Origin: Burkholderiales bacterium 70-64
Lineage (GTDB): Bacteria > Pseudomonadota > Gammaproteobacteria > Burkholderiales > Burkholderiaceae_E
Direction: 5' to 3'
NCBI GenBank assembly: GCA_001898645.1
Contig: MKUQ01000042.1
Coordinates: 1 to 64,000, forward strand
DNA length: 64,000 nt
Shown here: positions 17,484 to 25,591 of the stretch, piece by piece
Layout of the letters: each line of letters begins with the position of its first letter
How positions within the stretch are numbered: the stretch's first letter is position 1
Position numbers and translations under genes: made by a program
The notes under the pieces: model-generated
What the model was told of the DNA's origin: nothing
Seen by the model: the letters and a program-made list of their open reading frames with translations, nothing else
The model's database searches: none

Positions 17484-19379
17484 ATGACGACATTCTACCG
17501 ATCTGCCCTCGTCTTCCTCTTCGACCTCGCTGCCCCCGTCGTAGCGTGGGTCGGTGCTTTTCTGCTGCGCTTCAACTTCAGTTGGCCGGTCTCATACGAA
17601 GACCACCTGCTCATCGGCCTCCTGCTTCTCGTACCTGCCCATGCCCTGATCTGTCGTTGGGCCGGCCTCTACCGCGGCCTGTGGATCTTCGCCAGCCTGC
17701 CCGACCTGAAGCGGGTGCTGCGGGCGGTCGGCGCTTCCTCGTTCGTGCTGCTGGTCTTCGCTGCTCTCTATCGGGCCTCGCCCACCATTCCGCGCTCCAC
17801 CCTGGTGCTCTACCCGCTGCTCCTTGCCGCCTGGATGGCCGGCGGCCGAGTCGCCTACCGCATGTTCAAGGAGCAGCGCCTCTACGGCGGCCTGAGCGCC
17901 GAGGGCAAGCCGGTGGTCGTGGTGGGCGCGGGCCGGGGCGGGGCCATGCTGGTGCGCGAGCTCGATCGCGTGCCCGACTGGCGCGTGGTCGGCCTGGTCG
18001 ACGACGATGCGCGCAAGCGCGGCCGCGAGGTGCTGGGCAAGCCGGTGTTCGGCCCGATCGACGAGTTGCCGCGGATCCTCGCCGAGGAGAAGGTGCGGCA
18101 CGTGATCCTCGCGATCCCTTCGGCGTCGACCTCGGCGCGCCGCCATGCGGCCGACCTGGCGATGAAGGCGGGGGCCCACGTGTTCACCGTGCCGGGCGTG
18201 GAAGACCTGCTGTCGGGGCGCGTGTCGGTGTCGTCGATCCGCCGCGTCGAGATCGACGACCTGCTCGGGCGTGATACGGTCACCATCGATACCACGCACG
18301 TCGGGGACATGCTGGCCGGGCGCACCGTGCTCGTGACCGGCGCCGGCGGCTCGATCGGCAGCGAGCTGTGCCGCCAGCTCGCACGCTTCGCGCCGGCCCG
18401 GCTGGTGCTTTTCGAGCACAACGAGTTCGCGCTCTACACGCTGGAACAGTGGTTCACGGTCAATCGCCCGGACGTGACGATCGTGCCGCTGGCCGGCGAC
18501 GTGAAGGACGCCGCCCGCATCGAGGAGGTGTTCGCTGCCTACCGGCCGCAGGTGGTCTTCCATGCGGCGGCCTACAAGCACGTGCCGCTGATGGAAGTCG
18601 GCAACGCCTGGCAAGCGGTGCGCAACAACGTGCTGGGCACGCTGCGGGTGGCCGAGTGCGCGCAGCGGCACGGCGTCGAGCGCTTCGTGTTGATCTCGAC
18701 CGACAAGGCGGTGAACCCCACCAACGTGATGGGCGCGACCAAGCGCCTGGCGGAGATGGCCTGCCAGGCGCTGCAGGCGGGGGGCGGGCGTACCCAGTTC
18801 GAGATGGTGCGCTTCGGCAACGTGCTGGGCAGCACGGGCAGCGTGATCCCGAAGTTCCAGGCGCAGATCGCGCGCGGCGGGCCGGTCACGGTGACGCATC
18901 CGGACATCACGCGCTACTTCATGTCGATCCCCGAGGCGGCGCAGCTGGTGCTGCAGGCGGCGGCAATGGGCGAGGGCGGCGAGATCTTCGTGCTCGACAT
19001 GGGCGAGCCGGTGCGGATCGTGGACCTGGCGCGCAACATGATCCGGCTCTCGGGCTTCGGCGAGGACGAGATCCGCATCGAGTTCACCGGCCTGCGTCCC
19101 GGCGAGAAGCTCTACGAGGAGCTGCTGGCCGATGCCGAGCAGACCCGCGAGACGCCGCATCCAAAGCTGCGCATCGCGCGCTCCCGGCCGGTGCCGGAGG
19201 GCTTCCTGGCCGGGTTGCGCGACTGGCTCGGGCGCACGGGGCCGGTGCCTGATGACGAGGTGCGTGCGGCGCTGGGCCGCTGGGTGCCGGAGTACACGCC
19301 GTTCGTGGTCAGGCCGGCGCTGCGGGTGGTGGGAGGGACCGCGGCCGGGGGCGAGCGGGCGGCGTCGGCGGGCGGCTGA
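17484..19379 (+). CDS. wbpM: nucleoside-diphosphate sugar 4,6-dehydratase, CapD/WbpM family
   Basis: N-terminal TM region plus GRTVLVTGAGGSIGSELCRQLARF, FHAAAYKHVPLMEVGNAWQAVRNNVLGT, LISTDKAVNPTNVMGATKRLAEM. Confidence 0.93.
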   Translation: MTTFYRSALVFLFDLAAPVVAWVGAFLLRFNFSWPVSYEDHLLIGLLLLVPAHALICRWAGLYRGLWIFASLPDLKRVLRAVGASSFVLLVFAALYRASPTIPRSTLVLYPLLLAAWMAGGRVAYRMFKEQRLYGGLSAEGKPVVVVGAGRGGAMLVRELDRVPDWRVVGLVDDDARKRGREVLGKPVFGPIDELPRILAEEKVRHVILAIPSASTSARRHAADLAMKAGAHVFTVPGVEDLLSGRVSVSSIRRVEIDDLLGRDTVTIDTTHVGDMLAGRTVLVTGAGGSIGSELCRQLARFAPARLVLFEHNEFALYTLEQWFTVNRPDVTIVPLAGDVKDAARIEEVFAAYRPQVVFHAAAYKHVPLMEVGNAWQAVRNNVLGTLRVAECAQRHGVERFVLISTDKAVNPTNVMGATKRLAEMACQALQAGGGRTQFEMVRFGNVLGSTGSVIPKFQAQIARGGPVTVTHPDITRYFMSIPEAAQLVLQAAAMGEGGEIFVLDMGEPVRIVDLARNMIRLSGFGEDEIRIEFTGLRPGEKLYEELLADAEQTRETPHPKLRIARSRPVPEGFLAGLRDWLGRTGPVPDDEVRAALGRWVPEYTPFVVRPALRVVGGTAAGGERAASAGG

Positions 19380-19457
19380 GGCAAGGTTTGCGCCCGGGGC
19401 GTGCTGATCGGCAGGAGGTCGTCCGGAAGGTCGATTGTCGCTCCGATGGAGCAGCGC

Positions 19458-19479
19458 TATAATTTGTACGGTTTGTACA
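19458..19479 (+). promoter_or_regulatory. TATAAT box with adjacent TGTAC-N5-GTACA inverted repeat upstream of the Phd-like antitoxin gene
   Basis: TTGTCG (19435-19440)-N17-TATAAT (19458-19463), then TGTACGGTTTGTACA at 19465-19479. Confidence 0.5.
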
Positions 19480-19495
19480 GAATTCAGGGCTACCT

Positions 19496-19741
19496 ATGGA
19501 ATCCCTCGGCATCGAAGCGACTCGACGGCGGTTGCCCGAACTGGTTGCCGCTGCTCATGACGGGAAGATGACGTTGATCACCCGGCACGGTCGGCCCTAT
19601 GCCGCCCTTGTACCGGTGGAGAAGGCCGGCGGGGGGCGCTTGCCGACGGCGATATTGGCTCTGAAGGGCTGCGCTGCCGGGGTGTGGGGTAAGGAACCCG
19701 CTCGCTCGGTCGAGGAATTGCGCAGCGAGTGGGGCGAGTGA
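19496..19741 (+). CDS. type II toxin-antitoxin antitoxin, Phd/YefM family
   Basis: ATRRRLPELVAAAHDGKMTLITRHGRPYAALVPVEK; overlaps the downstream PIN toxin ORF. Confidence 0.8.
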   Translation: MESLGIEATRRRLPELVAAAHDGKMTLITRHGRPYAALVPVEKAGGGRLPTAILALKGCAAGVWGKEPARSVEELRSEWGE

Positions 19742-20175
19742 AAGCCGGGCAACCTGCGCCTGATTGGGCTGCGCTGCCTGATGAAGCATTGCTTCTCGTC
19801 GATACCGCGCCGCTGATCTACCACTTTGAGAACGATGCGCGGTATGCGTACCGTTTTTCCGGCTTGTTCGAGCAGGCCGCGGCCGGGCGATTGCGCATCG
19901 CATTGACGACGGTCACGCTGGCTGAAGTGCTGACAGGCCCTTACGGTCATGGTCGCGACGCACTGGGCAAGCAGCTCGAGGCGGCACTTTGCGAATTCGA
20001 TGTCCGTTCGCTGAGCGTGCCGATCGCCGTGGAGGCGGCTCGACTGCGGGCACGGTATCGGCTCCGGCTGCCCGATGCCATCCAGTTGGCCACGGCGTTG
20101 GAAATCGGGGCTTGGGCGCTGGTAACCCACGACCGCGATTTCTCGGCGGTGCAGGACGTTCGGATCATAGGCTGA
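19729..20175 (+). CDS. PIN-domain toxin (VapC-like)
   Basis: LLVDTAPLIYHFE..., TTVTLAEVLTGP, RLPDAIQLATALEIGAWALVTHDRDF: acidic PIN residues; coupled to antitoxin. Confidence 0.85.
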   Translation: MGRVKAGQPAPDWAALPDEALLLVDTAPLIYHFENDARYAYRFSGLFEQAAAGRLRIALTTVTLAEVLTGPYGHGRDALGKQLEAALCEFDVRSLSVPIAVEAARLRARYRLRLPDAIQLATALEIGAWALVTHDRDFSAVQDVRIIG

Positions 20176-20245
20176 CCGATCCGATAATGCCGTGCTCGAC
20201 GAGCGATGAATCGGTGCGCAGCCTGAACATGGAGCCCTCGACCTG

Positions 20246-21637
20246 ATGCCCTCCCCCGTCTCACCTTCGATCTTCAAGGCCTACGACATCCGCGGCGTGG
20301 TCGACGACACGCTTACCGTCGATGCAGTGCGTGCGATCGGCCTGGCGCTCGGCGCGCTGGCGCGCAAGGCGGGCACCCGTGAAACGGTGATTGGCCGCGA
20401 CGGCCGGCTCTCGGGCCCGAAGCTGTCGGCGGCGCTGTCCGATGGTTTTCGCGCCGCCGGGGTCGGCGTGATCGACATCGGCATGGTGCCCACGCCGGTC
20501 GTGTACTACGCCACCTTCGAGCTCGGCACGGGCACCGGCGTGGCGGTCACCGGCAGCCACAATCCGCCCGACTACAACGGGCTGAAGATGGTGGTCGCAG
20601 GCGATGCGATCTACGGCGAGGCGATCCAGGGGTTGCGCGAGTCGATCGTTTCCGGGGCGCTCGTCGAGGTGCCCGTTGCGCAGTGCGGCGGGCTGCGCAG
20701 CGAGGACGTCTCGGCGCGCTACCTCGCGCGCATCGCGGGCGACGTGAAGCTCGCGCGGCCGATGAAGATCGCCGTCGACTGCGGCAACGGCGTGGCCGGT
20801 GCGCTCGCACCGCGGCTGTTCCGTGCGCTGGGCTGCGAGGTTACGGAGCTCTTCTGCGAGGTCGACGGCACTTTCCCGAACCACCATCCCGACCCGGCGC
20901 ATCCGGAAAACCTGCAGGACCTGATTCGCACGCTGCGCGACACCGATGCCGAGATCGGCCTGGCCTTCGACGGCGACGGCGACCGGCTCGGCGTGGTCAC
21001 GAAGGGCGGCCAGATCATCTGGCCCGACCGTCAGCTGATGTTGTTCGCCGCCGACGTGCTCTCGCGCAACCCGGGGGCGGAGATCATCTACGACGTGAAG
21101 TGCAGCCGCAACGTGGCGTCGTATGTGCGCGCGCACGGCGGGCGCCCGACGATGTGGCGCACCGGCCACTCGCTGGTCAAGGCCAAGCTCAAGGAGACCG
21201 GCGCGCCGCTCGCCGGCGAGATGAGCGGTCACGTGTTCTTCAAGGAGCGCTGGTACGGCTTCGACGATGGCCTCTATGCCGGCGCGCGGCTGCTCGAGAT
21301 CCTCTCGCGCCACGCCGGTGCGAGCACGGTGCTCGAAGCCTTGCCGGACTCGCCCGCCACGCCCGAGCTGCAGCTGAAGACCGCCGAGGGCGAGAACTTC
21401 ACGCTGGTCGAGGAGCTGAAACGCACCGCGCGTTTCGAGGGTGCCACCGAAGTGATCGGGATCGACGGCGTGCGCGTGGAGTACCCGGATGGTTTCGGGC
21501 TGGCACGGCCGTCGAATACCACGCCGGTGGTGGTGATCCGCTTCGAGGCCGACACGCCCGCCGCGTTGGCGCGCATCCAGGCGGATTTCCGGCGGGCGAT
21601 CCTGATGGTGAAGCCGGGGGCCGTATTGCCGTTCTAG
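20246..21637 (+). CDS. phosphomannomutase/phosphoglucomutase
   Basis: FKAYDIRGVVDDTL; VAVTGSHNPPDYNGLKM phosphoserine loop; LAFDGDGDRLGVV metal site; 463 aa. Confidence 0.95.
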   Translation: MPSPVSPSIFKAYDIRGVVDDTLTVDAVRAIGLALGALARKAGTRETVIGRDGRLSGPKLSAALSDGFRAAGVGVIDIGMVPTPVVYYATFELGTGTGVAVTGSHNPPDYNGLKMVVAGDAIYGEAIQGLRESIVSGALVEVPVAQCGGLRSEDVSARYLARIAGDVKLARPMKIAVDCGNGVAGALAPRLFRALGCEVTELFCEVDGTFPNHHPDPAHPENLQDLIRTLRDTDAEIGLAFDGDGDRLGVVTKGGQIIWPDRQLMLFAADVLSRNPGAEIIYDVKCSRNVASYVRAHGGRPTMWRTGHSLVKAKLKETGAPLAGEMSGHVFFKERWYGFDDGLYAGARLLEILSRHAGASTVLEALPDSPATPELQLKTAEGENFTLVEELKRTARFEGATEVIGIDGVRVEYPDGFGLARPSNTTPVVVIRFEADTPAALARIQADFRRAILMVKPGAVLPF

Positions 21638-21652
21638 GGCCGTGCTACACTG

Positions 21653-21671
21653 ATCCCGTGTAACACGGGAT
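21653..21671. promoter_or_regulatory. perfect 19-bp palindrome (ATCCCGTGT-A-ACACGGGAT), putative TA operator
   Basis: Directly upstream of the antitoxin GTG start(s) at 21672/21678 and just after a TACACT -10-like box (21646-21651). Confidence 0.7.
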
Positions 21672-21911
21672 GTGGCTGTGAGCAATCTGACCATTACGGT
21701 CGATGACGAAGTTCTGAAGAAGGCGCGAATTCGCGCCCTCGAGCAGGGCTCGTCGGTCAACGCTGTGCTGCGCGAGCTGCTCGAGGCCTATGCAGGAGTC
21801 GGCCGTGTGCAGGCCGCGGCGGCGGCCGATCTGATCGCGCTTTCGAAAGCGGTACGATCGCGACGCGGCGGGCGTTCGTGGACACGGGACGAGTTGTACG
21901 AGCGCAGCTGA
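21672..21911 (+). CDS. RHH-type antitoxin (VapB-like)
   Basis: VSNLTITVDDEVLKKARIRALEQGSSVNAVLRELLEAYAG; stop overlaps the start of the PIN gene. True start may be GTG 21678. Confidence 0.78.
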   Translation: MAVSNLTITVDDEVLKKARIRALEQGSSVNAVLRELLEAYAGVGRVQAAAAADLIALSKAVRSRRGGRSWTRDELYERS

Positions 21912-22339
21912 TGCGGGCGTTCTTCGATACGAACGTCCTGGTCTACCTGTTCGACCGGGATGCTCCGGACAAGCAGCGTGTCGCTCGCACTTTGCTGGAG
22001 CGTGAGGCGAGCGCGGGTCGCGCCACACTCAGCACGCAGGTGCTTCAGGAGTTTTTCGTGACCGTTACCCGCAAGCTGGGGGTTCCGGTCGAACACGATC
22101 AGGCCGAACGCGCGGTGCGCAGCTTGTCCGATCTCTCGGTGGTACAGGTCGATACGCCGCTCATCCTCGCGGCGATCGAGACGAGCCGCAGGTTGCGAAT
22201 CTCGTTCTGGGATGCACTGATCGTCGGCGCGGCATTGCACTCGGGGTCGACCGTGCTGTACACCGAGGACCTCCAGCACAGTCAGGAGATCGACGGCCTG
22301 ACGATCTCCAATCCGTTCGTCGAACTTCAGACCCGGTAA
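21911..22339 (+). CDS. PIN-domain toxin
   Basis: MRAFFDTNVLVYLFDRDAPDKQ...LSTQVLQEFFVTVTRKL...ISFWDALIVGAALHSGSTVLYTEDLQ. Confidence 0.9.
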   Translation: MRAFFDTNVLVYLFDRDAPDKQRVARTLLEREASAGRATLSTQVLQEFFVTVTRKLGVPVEHDQAERAVRSLSDLSVVQVDTPLILAAIETSRRLRISFWDALIVGAALHSGSTVLYTEDLQHSQEIDGLTISNPFVELQTR

Positions 22340-22686
22340 TCTTCGCGCGACTTCCCTTGCGTTTCGAGCGCCGCCAGCCACAGCGGCGTGCGTCCGCGGC
22401 CCGACCAGGTTTCGCCGGTCTTGTCGTTGCGGTATTTCGGAGGTACCGGTTTCCTCGCGGCCTTCTTCCCGGCGCCCGCTTTCGCGGCGCCGCGGCCTCG
22501 CGAGCGCGTGGCGCGTTCACGCGTGGCTTCCAGGTCGCCCATGGTGACGCCGACCTTCCTCATGAGCGCAACCACCTGGGCCACAGCCTGCTTCTTGTGC
22601 TGCTCGGCGGCTTGTTCCAGCTTCTTCGCCTGGGCCTCGAGTTTCTCGATTTGCTTGCGGATGGAATCGTAGGATCGACGCGGCAT
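22327..22686 (-). CDS. H-NS family nucleoid-associated protein
   Basis: N-terminal coiled coil (IRKQIEKLEAQAKKLEQAAEQHKKQAVAQVVALMRK) and C-terminal KYRNDKTGETWSGRGRTPLWL DNA-binding motif. Confidence 0.9.
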   Translation of the reverse strand: MPRRSYDSIRKQIEKLEAQAKKLEQAAEQHKKQAVAQVVALMRKVGVTMGDLEATRERATRSRGRGAAKAGAGKKAARKPVPPKYRNDKTGETWSGRGRTPLWLAALETQGKSREDYRV

Positions 22687-22902
22687 TATGGTTCCTGGTT
22701 ATCGATGTCGAAAACGGGGGGTACACGTACCAATAATACTGCCAGATTATGCGCAAGCGTGCCGGAGATAACCTGACGGCCGGTGTGCGAGCGATCCGCC
22801 CACCTACCGGATCGGGCGAATGCGGTCAATACGAAGTGATTCGTCCGTGGTTTTTTTTCGACGGACGGGACGATCTCGCTGTGGATCTCCGAGCTGTGCC
22901 CT

Positions 22903-23850
22903 TCATGACAGCGCCCATCGAATCGCACTCTCCCACCGCGGCATCGATCGCCCGAAGCAGCACTCGTAGCGCTGCGGATCGAGCGGCGACCAGGCGGGGC
23001 GCCGGGCCGGGCGGGCGTCGGCGGCCGGCTCGGTGAGCGGCTGCAGGCGCGGCAGATGCGCGGGTGCGAGCCGCCCGGCGCGTACGGCTTCCCGCAGGAA
23101 TGCGCGTCCGAATGCGTACCAGGTGGTGGCGCCGCGGCAGCTCAGGTGGTAGAGGCCGTCTTCCGGGGTGTCGCCCTCTTCGGCCTGCGTCGTGATGCAA
23201 TGCGCCACCTCGTGCGCGACGAGCTGCACCGGGTTGGGCACGCCGACGCGATCGTTGTCCAGGCCGAGGGTGCATCCGGCATTGGCGGGATCGAGCAGGC
23301 GCTCCGCGAGGTTGGCGCGTGCCGCGCCGTAGAGCCAGCTGACGCGGAAGATCCAGTGACGCGCGTCGGCTGCGGCGATCGCCTGCTCGCCGGCGAGCTT
23401 GCTCGCTCCGTATACCGACAGCGGACGGGCGGCGTCGTCTTCGCGGCAGGGTCGGCGCAGCGTTCCGTCGAACACGTAGTCGGTAGAGAAGTGGATGAGG
23501 CGCGCATCGCATGCCCGCGCCGCGCGGGCCAGTTGCGCGGGCAGCGCGGCGTTCAGTGCATGGGCAAGGGCCGGGTCGCGTTCGCAGGCATCGACGTCGC
23601 TCGCCGCGATGCAGTTGACGACCACGGTCGGGGCGCAGGCGTCCAGGCAGCGCCTGAGCGCGGCAGGGCGGGCCGGGTCGAGGGCGAGCTCGGTGCGCGA
23701 GGGAGCGTGCAGGACCAGGTCCGGGGCGAGGCCGGGCGCGCGCAGGGCGGCGGCCATCGCTGCGCCCAGGCGGCCGCCGGCTCCGAGCAGCAGGATCCGA
23801 GGGGCGCGCCGCCCGCGCGAGGGGCCGGCTGGGGCTGGCGCGACGCTCAC
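22903..23850 (-). CDS. rfbD: dTDP-4-dehydrorhamnose reductase
   Basis: ILLLGAGGRLGAAMAAAL; FSTDYVFDGTLRRPCREDDAARPLSVYGASKLAGEQAI. GTG start near 23850. Confidence 0.9.
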   Translation of the reverse strand: MSVAPAPAGPSRGRRAPRILLLGAGGRLGAAMAAALRAPGLAPDLVLHAPSRTELALDPARPAALRRCLDACAPTVVVNCIAASDVDACERDPALAHALNAALPAQLARAARACDARLIHFSTDYVFDGTLRRPCREDDAARPLSVYGASKLAGEQAIAAADARHWIFRVSWLYGAARANLAERLLDPANAGCTLGLDNDRVGVPNPVQLVAHEVAHCITTQAEEGDTPEDGLYHLSCRGATTWYAFGRAFLREAVRAGRLAPAHLPRLQPLTEPAADARPARRPAWSPLDPQRYECCFGRSMPRWESAIRWALS

Positions 23851-23866
23851 CGGAACACCCGCCGTC

Positions 23867-24415
23867 TCACTGCGCTTCGAACACTTCCGCCTCGCCGAAC
23901 GCCGGGGCGTCGCGGTCGCGCGGCGACAGGACCGGTTCGATGCCCTCGAGCTGCCAGTCGATGGCCAGCGCCGGAGAATTCCAGCGCATGGTGCGTTCGG
24001 CTTGCGCATCGCGCGCCTGCGTCATCGCGTACGACACCAGGCTGTCTTCGCGGGCGAGGAAGCCGTGCGCGAAGCCCGGCGGCACCCACAGCGGGGTCGG
24101 ATCGTCCGCGTCCAGCTCGAAGACGAAGCCGATCCCGAAAGTCGGCGAGCGGCGCCGCAGGTCGACGATCACGTCGCGCACGCGCCCCTGCAGGACCTGC
24201 ACCAGCTTGCCCTGCGGAGCGCCGAGCTGGTAGTGCAGCCCGCGCAGCACGCCGTGCCGGCTGCGGCTGAGGTTCTGCTGCACGATCGCCACCGGACCGG
24301 CATGCGCCTGCAATGCATCGAGGCGCATCGACTCGGTGAGCCAGCCGCGCTCGTCGCGATGCACGAGCGATTCGAAGAGCGCCCATCCGCTGGGGTGCGC
24401 CGTGCGCAGCCTCAT
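23867..24415 (-). CDS. rfbC: dTDP-4-dehydrorhamnose 3,5-epimerase
   Basis: VHRDERGWLTESMRLDAL; QQNLSRSRHGVLRGLHYQLGAPQGKLVQVLQGRVRDVIVDLRRRSPTFG; WVPPGFAHGFLAREDS. Confidence 0.95.
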   Translation of the reverse strand: MRLRTAHPSGWALFESLVHRDERGWLTESMRLDALQAHAGPVAIVQQNLSRSRHGVLRGLHYQLGAPQGKLVQVLQGRVRDVIVDLRRRSPTFGIGFVFELDADDPTPLWVPPGFAHGFLAREDSLVSYAMTQARDAQAERTMRWNSPALAIDWQLEGIEPVLSPRDRDAPAFGEAEVFEAQ

Positions 24416-25536
24416 CGCCGCGCCTTGCGTGTAGAGGGGCGCGCCGCGGCCGCGCCGCCCGCGACTTGAAGGGCGCCGTCCGGGGAGGCATGGGAGGTGT
24501 CGCCGAGGGCGGCGCGCACGGTGGCGCGCAATCCCTCGTCGAGCGTCACCTGGGGCGCCCAGCCGGTGTGGGCGCGCAGCTTGCGATCGTCGAGCGCGTA
24601 GCGCCGGTCGTGCCCGGGGCGATCGGCGACGAAGCGGATCCAGCGCGCCGCGTCCTCGGCTGGCGCATGCTTCGCCGCGTTGCGGGCCCTCGTGCCGATA
24701 TGGTGCTCGGCACGGTAGCGGGTTTCGAATTCGACGGCCGCTGCCACGTGGGCGATCAGCTCGCGGTTGCTCATGCCCTGGTGGCCGGCGACGTTGTACG
24801 ACTCGCCGGGCCGCCCGCGCTCGAGCACCGCGCACAGCGCGGCGACGTGGTCGCTGACGTACAGCCAGTCGCGCATGGCCAGCCCGTCGCCGTAGAGCGG
24901 CACCGCCTCGCCCGCCAGGATGCGCCCGATGGCGAGCGCGACCAGCTTCTCGGGGTGCTGGCCCGGGCCGTAGGTGTTCGAGCCGCGCGTCACCAGCGTC
25001 GGCAGGCCATGGGTGGCGTGGAAGGCGGCGACGAAGTGGTCGGCCGAGGCCTTGGAGGCGGCGTAGGGATTGCGCGGGCGGCAGGGCGCGTCGTCGCCGC
25101 AGGGCGCGTCGTCGGGGCCGAGCGAGCCGAACACCTCGTCGGTAGAGCAGTGCAGGAAGCGGAAGGTGGCGGCGTCGTCGCCCGGCCGGGTGGCGAGCCA
25201 GGCGTGCGCCGCTTCGAGCAGCGCGAGCGTGCCGAGGGTGTTGGAGCGGCCGAAGCGGTCCGCATCGGCGATCGAGCGATCGACGTGGGTTTCGGCGGCC
25301 AGGTGCACGATGGCGCGCGGGCGGTGGCCGGCGAGGAGCGCATCGACGAGCGCGCGGTCGCACACGTCGCCGTGCACGAAGCGGTAGCGTGCGTCGCCGG
25401 CGAGCGCCGCCAGCGCCTGCGGACGCGCGGCATAGGTGAGGGCGTCGAGGTTGAGCAGCGGCTCCTCGCGCGTGGCGAGCCAGTCGAGTACGAAACGCGT
25501 GCCGATGAAGCCGCAGCCGCCGGTGACGAGGATCAT
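24412..25536 (-). CDS. rfbB: dTDP-glucose 4,6-dehydratase
   Basis: MILVTGGCGFIGTRFVLDWLA; HLAAETHVDRSI; HCSTDEVFGSL; PRNPYAASKASADHFV. Confidence 0.95.
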   Translation of the reverse strand: MILVTGGCGFIGTRFVLDWLATREEPLLNLDALTYAARPQALAALAGDARYRFVHGDVCDRALVDALLAGHRPRAIVHLAAETHVDRSIADADRFGRSNTLGTLALLEAAHAWLATRPGDDAATFRFLHCSTDEVFGSLGPDDAPCGDDAPCRPRNPYAASKASADHFVAAFHATHGLPTLVTRGSNTYGPGQHPEKLVALAIGRILAGEAVPLYGDGLAMRDWLYVSDHVAALCAVLERGRPGESYNVAGHQGMSNRELIAHVAAAVEFETRYRAEHHIGTRARNAAKHAPAEDAARWIRFVADRPGHDRRYALDDRKLRAHTGWAPQVTLDEGLRATVRAALGDTSHASPDGALQVAGGAAAARPSTRKARR

Positions 25537-25591
25537 GCCGGTTCGAGGAACTAAAAGACCCCTAGAATACCCATTTCGTCACCGGCGACGT

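Noticed and set aside
17592-19160. 522-aa minus-strand ORF opposite the WbpM/CapD-type gene
   Set aside because: Composition (His/Arg/Gln/Leu-rich) and full overlap with a well-supported gene mark it as a shadow ORF.
20261-21760. 499-aa minus-strand ORF opposite phosphomannomutase
   Set aside because: Shadow ORF of a high-GC gene; no recognisable domain.
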